A DNA stretch of 64,000 nucleotides. Origin: Ardenticatena sp. (GTDB lineage Bacteria; Chloroflexota; Anaerolineae; Ardenticatenales; Ardenticatenaceae). The DNA lies in the NCBI GenBank assembly GCA_015487975.1, contig WFOS01000073.1, positions 1 through 64,000 on the forward strand, given 5' to 3'. Positions 8,519-16,924 of this stretch are shown here, piece by piece (the first letter of the stretch is position 1; the number at the start of each line of letters is the position of its first letter). The translations under genes were made by a program, and so were the position numbers. The notes beneath the pieces are model-generated. The model saw only the letters and a list, made by a program, of their open reading frames with translations. It did no database searches and was not told the origin of the DNA.

Positions 8519-8532
8519 CGAGGAGGATGGGC

Positions 8533-9138
8533 ATGGTAGCCAATGCCATCACACTGAGCCGCTTGCTTTTTCTTGCTGTGGCGTGCGCCTTGCTCTATCT
8601 GAACGGTGTCATGCCGCGGCTCGTTGCCTTTGTGCTCATTATTCTCTTGATTGCGCTGGATGGCGTCGATGGGTGGGTGGCACGCAAACGCGGTGAAGTG
8701 AGCGACTTGGGCGCGGTTATGGATATTGCCATTGACCGTGTCGTGGAAAATGTTTTTTGGATTGTCTACATGGACCTGGGGTTGGTGCATGTGCTGATTC
8801 CTCTCATCGTCATCAGCCGTGGCATTCTCACTGATGCCATTCGTGCGTATGCCCTGGCCAAAGGGGAAACGGCCTTCGAGATGATGAAAACGCCCTGGGC
8901 ACGCTGGCTAGTGAGTGGGCGCCCCATGCGTGCCTTCTATGGCTTCATGAAAGCCTTCGTCTTTGCGGCACTGGCGCTTTTTCTGGCATTGCAGGCCTGG
9001 CAGCCGCAGGCCGCCTGGTTGTCGCCATTGCAATTGATGCTCACTGCTCTTGTCATCCTGACAGTGACCATTACAATCCTGCGTGGCGCGCCCGTCGTCT
9101 ACGAAAGCAAACGCTTTTTCTTTGGGGAACCTGTCTGA
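8533..9138 (+). CDS. CDP-alcohol phosphatidyltransferase family membrane protein
   Basis: 201-residue integral membrane enzyme with the family signature DGVDGWVARKRGEVSDLGAVMDIAIDR split as DG(x)2AR(x)8G(x)3D(x)3D, which binds the CDP group and metal. It should transfer a phosphatidyl group from CDP-diacylglycerol (or CDP-archaeol-like lipid) to an alcohol such as glycerol-3-phosphate or inositol phosphate; the acceptor is unknown. GAGGAGG at 8520-8526 is correctly spaced from ATG 8533, not from ATG 8527. Five to six transmembrane helices are visible. Confidence 0.85.
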   Translation: MVANAITLSRLLFLAVACALLYLNGVMPRLVAFVLIILLIALDGVDGWVARKRGEVSDLGAVMDIAIDRVVENVFWIVYMDLGLVHVLIPLIVISRGILTDAIRAYALAKGETAFEMMKTPWARWLVSGRPMRAFYGFMKAFVFAALALFLALQAWQPQAAWLSPLQLMLTALVILTVTITILRGAPVVYESKRFFFGEPV

Positions 9139-9142
9139 GCCT

Positions 9143-10357
9143 ATGAAACCGCGTCGTCCAAACATTGTCATCAAAACCTTGCCTGTGCTCTGGGTGGATA
9201 CCCCCAAAGCCTTGGTCAACCTTGAGCAGCAACTCGAAGGGATATCCCGTATCGCCCTCGATACCGAATTCGTTCGCGACCGGCAGTATCGCCCGCAGCT
9301 TGAAATCATTCAGATTGCGACGGACGACGTGTTGGCGGTACTCGACTATCGGGCCTTGCAATCGTTGGGGCTCCTGGCGGATCTCCTGCTGGATGACCGC
9401 GTGCTCAAAGTGATGCATGCGGCGCGGCAAGATTTGGAAATTTTCTACGACTTGTTGCAGCGTGTGCCGCGCCCGCTGGCCGACACACAGGTTGCTGCCT
9501 CGGTGATCGGGATTGGTGCGCAGGTTGGTTATGCCAACCTGGTGCGGCAGGTGCTGGGTATCGAACTGCGAAAAGCCCAAACATTGACCAACTGGTCGCG
9601 TCGCCCCCTTTCACAACATCAAGTCAAGTACGCGCTAGATGATGTGCGCTACCTTTTGCCATTGTGGGATGAGTTGGAACGCCGCCTTGAGGCGATGCAG
9701 CGCACAGCCTGGTTCTGGGAAGAGATGGAGCGTATCAACGAACCGCACCACTTTGCTCCGCAGGCGCCTGATGATGTGTGGCGTTCTTTCAAAGGAGCAT
9801 CGCGTCTTCGGCATGCCCAGCAAGTCGCCTTGCGTGAATTGGCAGCCGTGCGCGAACGCATTGCTCGCGAACACGATATGGCGTTGCCCTTCGTGATGCG
9901 TGATCAGACGCTGCTCTACCTGGCGCGGCGCCGTCCAACGTCTCTGCAAGAATTGGCAGACGTGCACGATATTCCCGACTGGGTGATTGAGCAGTATGGC
10001 GAAGAATTGCTTGAGGCGTTGGCAGCGGCAACCGAGAACGGGAAAATCGCCACTCGCCAGCATCGCCGCCGTGCCCTGACCGAATCCGAACATGAATTTG
10101 TGGGGGTATTGCTGGCGTGGGTGCAGGTGCGAGCCCGCGAAGTCAGCGTTGCGCCTGAAACGCTGGCAACCCGTGCCGACCTTGAGTTGCTTGTGGCAAC
10201 ACCGCCTGATGAACGTGCTGCTTTGCCGCTGTTGCAAGGGTGGCGGCGCGAGGTCATCGGCGAGACGTTGCTTGCCCTACTCGAAGGTCGCGCTGCACTG
10301 AAGTGGAACCCCGTAGATGGCCGCCTTGAATGTATCGACCTACTCGACGACGCATGA
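9143..10357 (+). CDS. rnd: Ribonuclease D
   Basis: 404-residue 3'-5' exoribonuclease of the DEDDy family, used in tRNA 3'-end maturation. The exonuclease domain has DTEF (motif I), the second Asp in AARQDLEIFYD, and YALDDVRYL (YxxxD, motif III); it is followed by an HRDC domain (about residues 200-290, with LPFVMRDQTLLYLARRRP) and a further C-terminal helical region. The upstream ribosome site is weak; ATG 9143 starts 4 bases past the preceding stop. The stop codon overlaps the next ATG. Confidence 0.88.
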   Translation: MKPRRPNIVIKTLPVLWVDTPKALVNLEQQLEGISRIALDTEFVRDRQYRPQLEIIQIATDDVLAVLDYRALQSLGLLADLLLDDRVLKVMHAARQDLEIFYDLLQRVPRPLADTQVAASVIGIGAQVGYANLVRQVLGIELRKAQTLTNWSRRPLSQHQVKYALDDVRYLLPLWDELERRLEAMQRTAWFWEEMERINEPHHFAPQAPDDVWRSFKGASRLRHAQQVALRELAAVRERIAREHDMALPFVMRDQTLLYLARRRPTSLQELADVHDIPDWVIEQYGEELLEALAAATENGKIATRQHRRRALTESEHEFVGVLLAWVQVRAREVSVAPETLATRADLELLVATPPDERAALPLLQGWRREVIGETLLALLEGRAALKWNPVDGRLECIDLLDDA

Positions 10358-12684
10358 ACATGTTGCCAATGGGAAAACGCCGTCCTCTTCCTGAGTATCT
10401 TGCTTGGTTGATCACCCTCGTTGGTGTGCTCTTCTTTGTGGCGTTGACGGTACAGCGCCATAATGCCTTTCTCACCACTGCATTCGATTTGGGAAACTAC
10501 GACCAGGCTGTCTGGAATACAGCGCATGGGCACCCTTTGCGTCTGACCAACATTCCAGGTGTGACGATTCGGCTCGCACACCACGTTGAGCCCATTCTCT
10601 TTTTGATTGCTCCGCTCTATTGGATTTGGAGCGACCCCCGCATGTTGCTCATTGTGCAGGCCACGGTGGTAATGGCCGGTGCGTTACCTGCCTATTGGCT
10701 GGCACGTCGCCGCTTAGGCGATGCATGGGCGGCGCTTTTCTTCCCGCTGGCGTGGGTGCTCTATCCGCCGTTGGAAGGTGTGGTGCTCTTTGACTTTCAC
10801 GCGGTCGCACTGGCATCCAGCCTGCTGCTGTTTGCCTTCAACTGGCTGGATGAAGGCCGCACGCGCCCCTTTGCTGTGGCTGCGCTGCTGGCAGCCATGA
10901 CCAAAGAAGAAATCGGGTTTCTGGTCGCATTCATGGGGATGTATGCATTCGTCGTGCAGCGTCGCCGGCGGCTAGGCATTCTGACGATGCTGGCAGGTGC
11001 GGGATGGTCACTGTTTGCGATTGAAGTCATCATCGCCACGTTCAGCCCCAAAGGTGAACACGTCTTTCTTTCATATTACGCAGGTATTGGTGACGATTTT
11101 TTGGGATTGGTGAAAACGGCCCTCTTGGCCCCTCACCGCATCATCTTGCGGGCACTTGAAGGTGGTGCGATTGGCTACCTGGCAACGATGATGGCACCGT
11201 TGGGCTTTCTGGCCTTGTTGGCTCCCGATGTTCTCCTGATTGCTGCGCCTTCGTTTGCTGTCAATCTGCTAAGCTCGTCCGAACCGATGCGCACGCCTGT
11301 GGGCTTTCACTACCCTGCGCCGATTACCCCCTTTGTGTTTGCGGCCAGCATCGCGGGATTGGCTCGCCTTGCCACCTGGGCGCGGTCGCGTGGGTGGTCG
11401 TCGCAGGCCATTGTGCGTGGTGGGGTGATGCTCGCATTGCCTGGCCTGCTCTGGATGCACTGGCAGGATGGCGCGACGCCCCTGGCACGCTGGTTCGAGT
11501 GGCCGCAGGTGACGGAGCACCACCGCATTGGCGAGCGTATCATTGCCCGCATTCCCCCCGATGCTGCTGTGTCGGCACAATGGAGACTCAACCCTCATGT
11601 CAGCCAGCGCGAGCGTGTCTATCAATTCCCAGACGTGCGCGATGCCGAGTATGTCCTCATCGACGTGACCATTCCCTTGCTTGTACAGCATCCGAACGAT
11701 TTGTACCGCACTGTGCAAGAGATGCTGGCGGATGAATGGGGGATCGACACTGCTGTGGATGGTTGGTTGCTCTTGCGCCGCGGCGCGCCCCGCAAAACAT
11801 TCCCCGACGAATTTTACACCTTTGCCCGCACGACGCCCGAGGAAGCCGCGGTGCGTGTGGATGTGCAATTTGGGGATGCCTTGCGATTGGTAGGCTACAC
11901 ATTGACCGAAGAACGCAAAGGCCAACGCCTGACCCTGTACTGGCAGCGAACCGGAGTGCTTTCGTCGAATACGCAACTCTGGCCTTTCTATTTCGACCTG
12001 CGCACTGGGGCTGTACTGGAAGATACGTCGTTGCGCCCGCTCGTGGAAACGATTTGGTACCCGCCAGACCAGTGGCGCGAAGGGGAAATTGTGCGCACGC
12101 GCATGTTGCCCTGGCCTGTGCCAGAACCGTTTGGCGTAGCTGTACTCGTTCGCCAGGATGGCGAGGTGCTTCCGCCGACTATTTTCGATGGGGACGTTGC
12201 CTACCGCCCCGATGGGGCTGTTTTGTTGACACGACGCCCGCCGATGCCGTTGCGCGATGCTGATGTGAGATTGCCGCATCGATTTGAAACGACACCTCTG
12301 CCCGTTGAGTTGGTACGTGTGCAGGTGCCTGCAGCCCAGCAGGTGGTCGGTGGGCAGCCCTACACTGTGACATTGACATGGCAGGCGCATGGTGCAACCG
12401 ATGTGCCCCTGACAGTGTTCACACAGGTGTTGAACGAGGCGGGGCAATTGGTGGCACAGCACGACAGCCCGCCAGCAGATGGCATTCGTCCAACTACGGA
12501 TTGGCGGCCTGGCGAACGCATTCAGGACCGCCACGTCATTCCCTTGCCTGCCGACCTACCACCGGGACGGTATCGTCTCATTACAGGTATGTACGACCCG
12601 CAAACGGGGCAGCGAGTGCCCGCAGGAACGCCCGACAATGCCGTCGAACTGCACATTTTCGAGGGAAAGCGAGGCAAAAAATAG
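10354..12684 (+). CDS. DUF2079 membrane protein with C-terminal Ig-like modules
   Basis: 776-residue protein. The N-terminal 440 residues are a polytopic membrane domain of the DUF2079 type (FDLGNYDQAVWNTAHGHP, HHVEPILFLIAPLYW and TKEEIGF are its hallmarks), distantly like lipid-linked-sugar glycosyltransferases. The C-terminal part holds two beta-sandwich-like modules, the last with LTWQAHG..., PTTDWRPGERI and PPGRYRLITGMYD; similar modules occur in the glycosyltransferases at 54788-61661. ATG 10354 overlaps the rnd stop (ATGA). Role unknown; an extracytoplasmic sugar-transfer function is inference. Confidence 0.8.
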   Translation: MNMLPMGKRRPLPEYLAWLITLVGVLFFVALTVQRHNAFLTTAFDLGNYDQAVWNTAHGHPLRLTNIPGVTIRLAHHVEPILFLIAPLYWIWSDPRMLLIVQATVVMAGALPAYWLARRRLGDAWAALFFPLAWVLYPPLEGVVLFDFHAVALASSLLLFAFNWLDEGRTRPFAVAALLAAMTKEEIGFLVAFMGMYAFVVQRRRRLGILTMLAGAGWSLFAIEVIIATFSPKGEHVFLSYYAGIGDDFLGLVKTALLAPHRIILRALEGGAIGYLATMMAPLGFLALLAPDVLLIAAPSFAVNLLSSSEPMRTPVGFHYPAPITPFVFAASIAGLARLATWARSRGWSSQAIVRGGVMLALPGLLWMHWQDGATPLARWFEWPQVTEHHRIGERIIARIPPDAAVSAQWRLNPHVSQRERVYQFPDVRDAEYVLIDVTIPLLVQHPNDLYRTVQEMLADEWGIDTAVDGWLLLRRGAPRKTFPDEFYTFARTTPEEAAVRVDVQFGDALRLVGYTLTEERKGQRLTLYWQRTGVLSSNTQLWPFYFDLRTGAVLEDTSLRPLVETIWYPPDQWREGEIVRTRMLPWPVPEPFGVAVLVRQDGEVLPPTIFDGDVAYRPDGAVLLTRRPPMPLRDADVRLPHRFETTPLPVELVRVQVPAAQQVVGGQPYTVTLTWQAHGATDVPLTVFTQVLNEAGQLVAQHDSPPADGIRPTTDWRPGERIQDRHVIPLPADLPPGRYRLITGMYDPQTGQRVPAGTPDNAVELHIFEGKRGKK

Positions 12685-12741
12685 CGAAGTGGTCATGAAA
12701 CACCTGTTTTTGGGAGTGAATCGATAGGCTTCTTCTTTCTC

Positions 12742-12752
12742 TTATGCTATAC
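12742..12752 (+). promoter_or_regulatory. Extended -10 promoter element upstream of DUF554 gene
   Basis: TATGCTATACT contains TG-N-TATACT, an extended -10 box; the -35 region is weak. It lies about 80 bases before the DUF554 start. Confidence 0.5.
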
Positions 12753-12834
12753 TTCACACAGGTGTTGCATCGCCTGATGCAGACGGGACCTGCCAACATA
12801 ACGACTGCAAGCGAATTGTGACGACAGAGACAAC

Positions 12835-13554
12835 ATGGTAGGAACACTCATCAATGCTATAACGGTGCTTCTGGGCGGTACAATTGGCTTGCTTTTTGGC
12901 AACCGTCTGCCAGAAAAGACGCGCCACACGGTCATGCATGGCCTGGGACTGGCGACACTGGTTGTCGGTATGCAGATGGCCCTGACAACGCAGAATGTCC
13001 TCGTCGTCATCTTCAGCGTGTTGCTGGGCGGTGTTGTGGGCGAATGGTGGCAGATTGATGCACGTTTGGACGCCTTGGGAAGATGGTTTCAGCAGCGGCT
13101 TGTGCATCCCGACAAACAAGCGACCTCGCGTGTCAGCGAAGCGTTTGTCACAGCCAGTCTCGTTTTTTGTGTGGGCCCAATGACTGTGTTGGGGGCGCTG
13201 CAAGATGGGTTGACGGGAAATTTTGAGTTGTTGGCTATCAAGAGCCTGCTGGATGGGTTTGCCGCCATGGCGTTTGCGGCTGTGATGGGATGGGGCGTGT
13301 TGCTCAGCGTTTTCACTGTGCTCATCTATCAGGGTGGAATCGCGTTGAGTGCCATGCTTTTTGCACAGTCGCTGGCAGGTTCGTTGACAGCCGAAACGCC
13401 CGCACTTGTGGAATTGACCGCTACAGGTGGGGTGCTGATTGTAGGAATTGGTCTCGGCTTGCTAGACATCAAGCGTGTGCGTGTTGCCAACTTCCTTCCC
13501 GCTCTCCTCTTTGCTCCGCTGTTGGTTTGGCTGGTGCAACGCCTCGTATCATGA
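12835..13554 (+). CDS. DUF554 membrane protein (YdfK/YqgA-like)
   Basis: 239-residue integral membrane protein of the DUF554 family, with the conserved N-terminal GTLINAITVLLGGTIGLL, the central GPMTVLGALQDGL and about six hydrophobic segments. The family is proposed to be a transporter, but no substrate is established. It begins at ATG 12835, downstream of an extended -10 promoter, and precedes the NYN gene by 51 bases without an obvious terminator, so the two may be co-transcribed. Confidence 0.85.
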   Translation: MVGTLINAITVLLGGTIGLLFGNRLPEKTRHTVMHGLGLATLVVGMQMALTTQNVLVVIFSVLLGGVVGEWWQIDARLDALGRWFQQRLVHPDKQATSRVSEAFVTASLVFCVGPMTVLGALQDGLTGNFELLAIKSLLDGFAAMAFAAVMGWGVLLSVFTVLIYQGGIALSAMLFAQSLAGSLTAETPALVELTATGGVLIVGIGLGLLDIKRVRVANFLPALLFAPLLVWLVQRLVS

Positions 13555-13605
13555 ACCCAACAATTGGGCGCTGAACAGGCGCACCAATGCGAGGAGTGAG
13601 ACATC

Positions 13606-14841
13606 ATGAGTTTACCAGTCGAGCAACGAGATGTTGCCTTGTTCGTGGATTTCGAGAACGTCTACATTTCGGTACGCGAAGTCTACGGCCAGAATCCCAA
13701 TTTTGAGTACATCATGGAAAAAGCCGCCGAGTATGGCCGCGTGATCATTGCGCGCGCATATGCCGATTGGTACCGCTATCAACGTGTTACCAATGCCTTG
13801 TATGCCAACGGCATCGAGCCTGTGTACGTTCCTACGTATTACTACGGCCAGGAGCCCCATAAAGCCACTGCCATCAAAAATAGCGTGGATATCCACATGG
13901 TCATCGATGCCATGCGGACGCTTTACACGCACGAAAATATCGATGTCTATGTGTTCGTAACGGGCGACCGCGATTTCATTCCACTGATTCATGCCATTCG
14001 CCAAAAGGGGAAGATGTGTGTGGTGATTGGTGTGGCGGATACGGCGAGCAGCCATCTGGCGCAAAGCGCCGACGAGTTTCTCTTCTATCATCAATTGTCT
14101 GATGATATTCGCCCCGCTCGTGAAAAAATGGACCCCTTCGAGGCAGTTCCCGAGGCAGTCAAACTGGCGCGCCAGCGCGGGAATGTACCGACATTTGCCA
14201 TCATCAAGTTGCTTCTGGTGGAGTTGCTTGGTGAATTCGACCACACGAAGCTGAAAGACCGCAATGGGCGCCCGTTCCAGAAGTTCAAGGATTTTATGCG
14301 TGAATGTGAGCGGCGCGGCTTGATTCGCATTGTGAGCAGTGGCACGGTAAACGAGGTCTTGTTGCCTGGCGAAGACCTTTCCATGGCGGCCTATGCTGGC
14401 GAGCAAAGCAACGGGAGGAAGGAAAAAAGCGATAGGGGGCGGCGGGGACGCACGGCCAAAACCAGTCCAACGCCATCGGCCGAGCCGGCATCGGGCGGTA
14501 GCATGGTGCAGGGCGATGTCAATCCGTTCGAGTTGCTGGTGCAGGCCGTTCACGAAGCGCGGAAGCGCAACAATCTCTGCACCATGGCCACGCTCAAAGT
14601 CTTGATGAAAGAGCTCTATCCGGGGTTCGATGAGCGCCGTTTCGTTGGCCCCGATGGGAAGCCGTTTAGCAAGTTCAAGGATTTGGTCGAGGCGGCGGAA
14701 GCACAGGGAATTGTGCAAACGCTGACAACTGGCACCGTGCACGAAGTCTTTTTGCCTGGTGAAGACCCTCTGGTGCTGAGCCGTTTTCGGCGAAAAGAGG
14801 AGAATGCAGAGAACGAATCGTCGGGAAATTCATCAGCATGA
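13606..14841 (+). CDS. NYN-domain nuclease with two OST-HTH/LOTUS domains
   Basis: 411 residues. The N-terminal NYN (PIN-like) nuclease domain has acidic metal-binding positions in LFVDFENVY (Asp15), KNSVDIHMVIDAM and FVTGDRDFIPLI. Two similar winged-helix OST-HTH/LOTUS domains follow (about 155-250 and 300-395); each carries LLxELxGEFD/LMKELYPGFD, KFKDFMREC/KFKDLVEAA and SGTVNEVLLPGED/TGTVHEVFLPGED. They are joined by a Lys/Arg/Ser-rich linker. The architecture suggests an RNA-directed endonuclease, like eukaryotic MARF1-type proteins, but targets are unknown. AGGAG precedes ATG 13606. A strong terminator follows. Confidence 0.88.
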   Translation: MSLPVEQRDVALFVDFENVYISVREVYGQNPNFEYIMEKAAEYGRVIIARAYADWYRYQRVTNALYANGIEPVYVPTYYYGQEPHKATAIKNSVDIHMVIDAMRTLYTHENIDVYVFVTGDRDFIPLIHAIRQKGKMCVVIGVADTASSHLAQSADEFLFYHQLSDDIRPAREKMDPFEAVPEAVKLARQRGNVPTFAIIKLLLVELLGEFDHTKLKDRNGRPFQKFKDFMRECERRGLIRIVSSGTVNEVLLPGEDLSMAAYAGEQSNGRKEKSDRGRRGRTAKTSPTPSAEPASGGSMVQGDVNPFELLVQAVHEARKRNNLCTMATLKVLMKELYPGFDERRFVGPDGKPFSKFKDLVEAAEAQGIVQTLTTGTVHEVFLPGEDPLVLSRFRRKEENAENESSGNSSA

Positions 14842-14846
14842 GGTGC

Positions 14847-14877
14847 AAAAGGGGAATGCAAGGCGCATTCCCCTTTT
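14847..14877. terminator. Bidirectional intrinsic terminator
   Basis: A perfect 13-bp stem (AAAAGGGGAATGC with GCATTCCCCTTTT, 5-base loop) gives an A/T-flanked hairpin readable from either strand. It separates the NYN gene from the convergent radical SAM gene. Confidence 0.88.
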
Positions 14878-14958
14878 GAAGTTTGGCCTTGCACTCTCGC
14901 AAGCAGAAGAAGCCATCGCTTGTTCCGATGTTGATTTCGCACTCGGCTCGTTTGGCGA

Positions 14959-16422
14959 TTACGCTTGCGGCGAACCCTCCGGGTCCGCTAATGGTTCCGC
15001 TCAGCAATACCAGGCTTCGGTCAAGCCCGGCACGACAGGGAAGCGTTGGTGCGTTTCGGGGTCGTCTTCTTCCAAAGGCCGACCGGCGATTTCGTACGCC
15101 GTGGCACGAATGCGATCGAACGTCGTATCGGGTGGTTCCCCACGCTGCGCAGCATCTGCCACAATTGTCGCGACCCGCTCTGCGAGGCGATCCATGCGTG
15201 GATCAGGATGCGTCCAGCGGTAGGTGAAGGCTTCGGCGTCCAGATCGCCAAGCCACATCGGTGCGTCAGGCGCATCGACGAGTGGTGAACCGGGGGGAAT
15301 GAGCAAGCGTATGCTGAGCTGCACGGGGTCGACGTGCGGTACAAGCCCGCGCGTATGGATGAATTCGACCAATTCGAGGTAGTCATCCAGTGAAGCCCAT
15401 GGGGTAAACGGTAAGAAGGATGGGCGCAAAGGAATGCCGACTTCTTCCATCAAGTCGAAAACGGCGATGGCATCGTCACGCGTATGCCCCTTTTGCAAGC
15501 GTTGCAAGACGGTGTCGCTCAACGATTCGACCGCAGAAACGATGAACGCACACCCCGACGCTTTCAATTCGGGTAACAAGTTGGCATGTTTCAACAAATG
15601 CTCGACCTTGATCGTGGCATCGAAAGTTACATTTGGAAAAGCCGCATGCAATGCTCGTACCACACGTAGCGCATGCGTCGGGCCATTGAAGAAGTCGGGG
15701 TCGCCGAAGGTGATATGCTGCGCACCAGCCGCCACCTGTTGCTCGACATCCGCCAACACGACATCGAGCGGAATGGCGAAGAAGCGCCCCCCATACACCG
15801 GCGTAATCGGACAATGCGTACACGTATGCTTACAGCCACGGGTGGTTTCCGTGTAGCCTGCCGGCACTAGGCGGTCGCCAATGCGCAAATGCGCGTAGCG
15901 GGTCAAAGGAGGCAACAGATCGCGTTCGGGAACACGGAAGCGTTGGCGCATCAGGTGTGCATGAGGGTCTGTGCAGACACCTTTGGGAAGCGGTTCTCCG
16001 GCTTCTAGTGCCTGCACAAGTGCCACGAGCGGGGCTTCGTATTCACCGCCAATGACGCTATCCGCACAGGTGTGGAGCAGATAGTCAGCGTTCAGAAGCG
16101 CGTAATGCCCGAAAAAGCAGATGTGGGCCTGCGGATTGCGCTTTCGTATTCGCCGTGCCAGCGCGACGCCAAGCCGCATGGCGGTGTGCATGGGAACGGA
16201 AATGGCGACGAAAAGCGCCTTTTCGATAGCGGCATCGGGAAGGGACTCGACGGCTGTATCCACGGCATGGGGGGCGTATCCGGCTGCCCGCAGCCATGCC
16301 AATGGAGACGCCAACGCAAAGGGCTGATGCCCCAGTTCATAACAAGAAAGGAGTAACAAAGCGCCCGGCGCGCGCCAATCAGGGTGCGACCGGGCATAGA
16401 GATGTGCCTGTGGTGTCGACAT
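14959..16422 (-). CDS. B12-binding radical SAM selenoprotein with CUAEP tail (UGA recoded as Sec)
   Basis: Predicted 487-residue enzyme: an N-terminal cobalamin-binding-like domain, then a radical SAM domain with the [4Fe-4S] motif CKHTCTHC (CxxxCxxC). Read conventionally, it stops at UGA (15003-15001) after EAWYC. In frame, that UGA is followed by codons for A-E-P and a short tail ending at TAA (14961-14959), giving C-U-A-E-P, the hallmark of a known radical SAM family whose members end in CUAEP or CCAEP. A SECIS-like hairpin follows the UGA. The start (ATG 16422) lies 2 bases past the YggX stop. The reaction is unknown. Confidence 0.85.
14967..15003 (-). promoter_or_regulatory. Bacterial SECIS-like stem-loop at the UGA(Sec) codon
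   Basis: Starting directly after UGA, the RNA can form an 8-bp upper stem (GCGGACCC with GGGTTCGC) capped by a GGA loop, plus a 3-bp lower GCG/CGC stem. The loop begins with G, about 20 bases after UGA, consistent with the known bacterial SECIS consensus for SelB binding. Confidence 0.65.
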
Positions 16423-16424
16423 GG

Positions 16425-16865
16425 CTACTTCTTGCGAGGCGCGGCCCCCTTCATGGGTGGCGCCGCCGTGCCGCGTTGGTCTTCGGGAATCCACTCTTCG
16501 GGCATGATTTGTACATCATGGAAGAGGAAGTATTCCATCTGCTCGCGCAAGAATTCCCGCGCCATAGGGTCGCCAAGATTGAGCCCATAATGATTGATGA
16601 GAATGGTCTGGTGCTCACGCCACATGTCGAATGCCGCTTGTGAGATTTGCTCGAAAATGCGCTGCCCCAATTCGCCGGGGAAGGGTGGACGTGCAAGCCC
16701 CGGAAGTTCTCGGCGCAACTTGGCGCAAAAGACGATGCGGCGCCCTTGCTCATCGATACGCACGAAACCAGGCTCGCGCTCTTCGGCGGGTTGAGCGCTA
16801 CGCTCGGGTTGCGGTTGTTCCTGTCCCGCTTCATCATGGTTGAAGGATTCTTCATGTGATGGCAT
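16425..16865 (-). CDS. yggX: YggX-family oxidative damage protection / Fe(II)-trafficking protein with extra tails
   Basis: 146 residues, of which the central 80 match YggX: VFCAKLRRELPGL, PPFPGELGQRIFEQIS, AFDMWREHQTILINHYGLNL and REFLREQMEYFLF. Proteobacterial YggX is about 90 residues and protects Fe-S clusters against oxidation. Here an acidic, Glu/Pro-rich N-terminal extension and a basic Pro-rich C-terminal tail are added. It immediately precedes the radical SAM selenoprotein gene (2-base gap), fitting a link with Fe-S cluster care. The start is the first ATG and could be later. Confidence 0.82.
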   Translation of the reverse strand: MPSHEESFNHDEAGQEQPQPERSAQPAEEREPGFVRIDEQGRRIVFCAKLRRELPGLARPPFPGELGQRIFEQISQAAFDMWREHQTILINHYGLNLGDPMAREFLREQMEYFLFHDVQIMPEEWIPEDQRGTAAPPMKGAAPRKK

Positions 16866-16924
16866 AGTGCATCCTCGCTTTGTGAACGGGTTTTGGGTGT
16901 TTGGACATTATAGGGGGGAACCAG

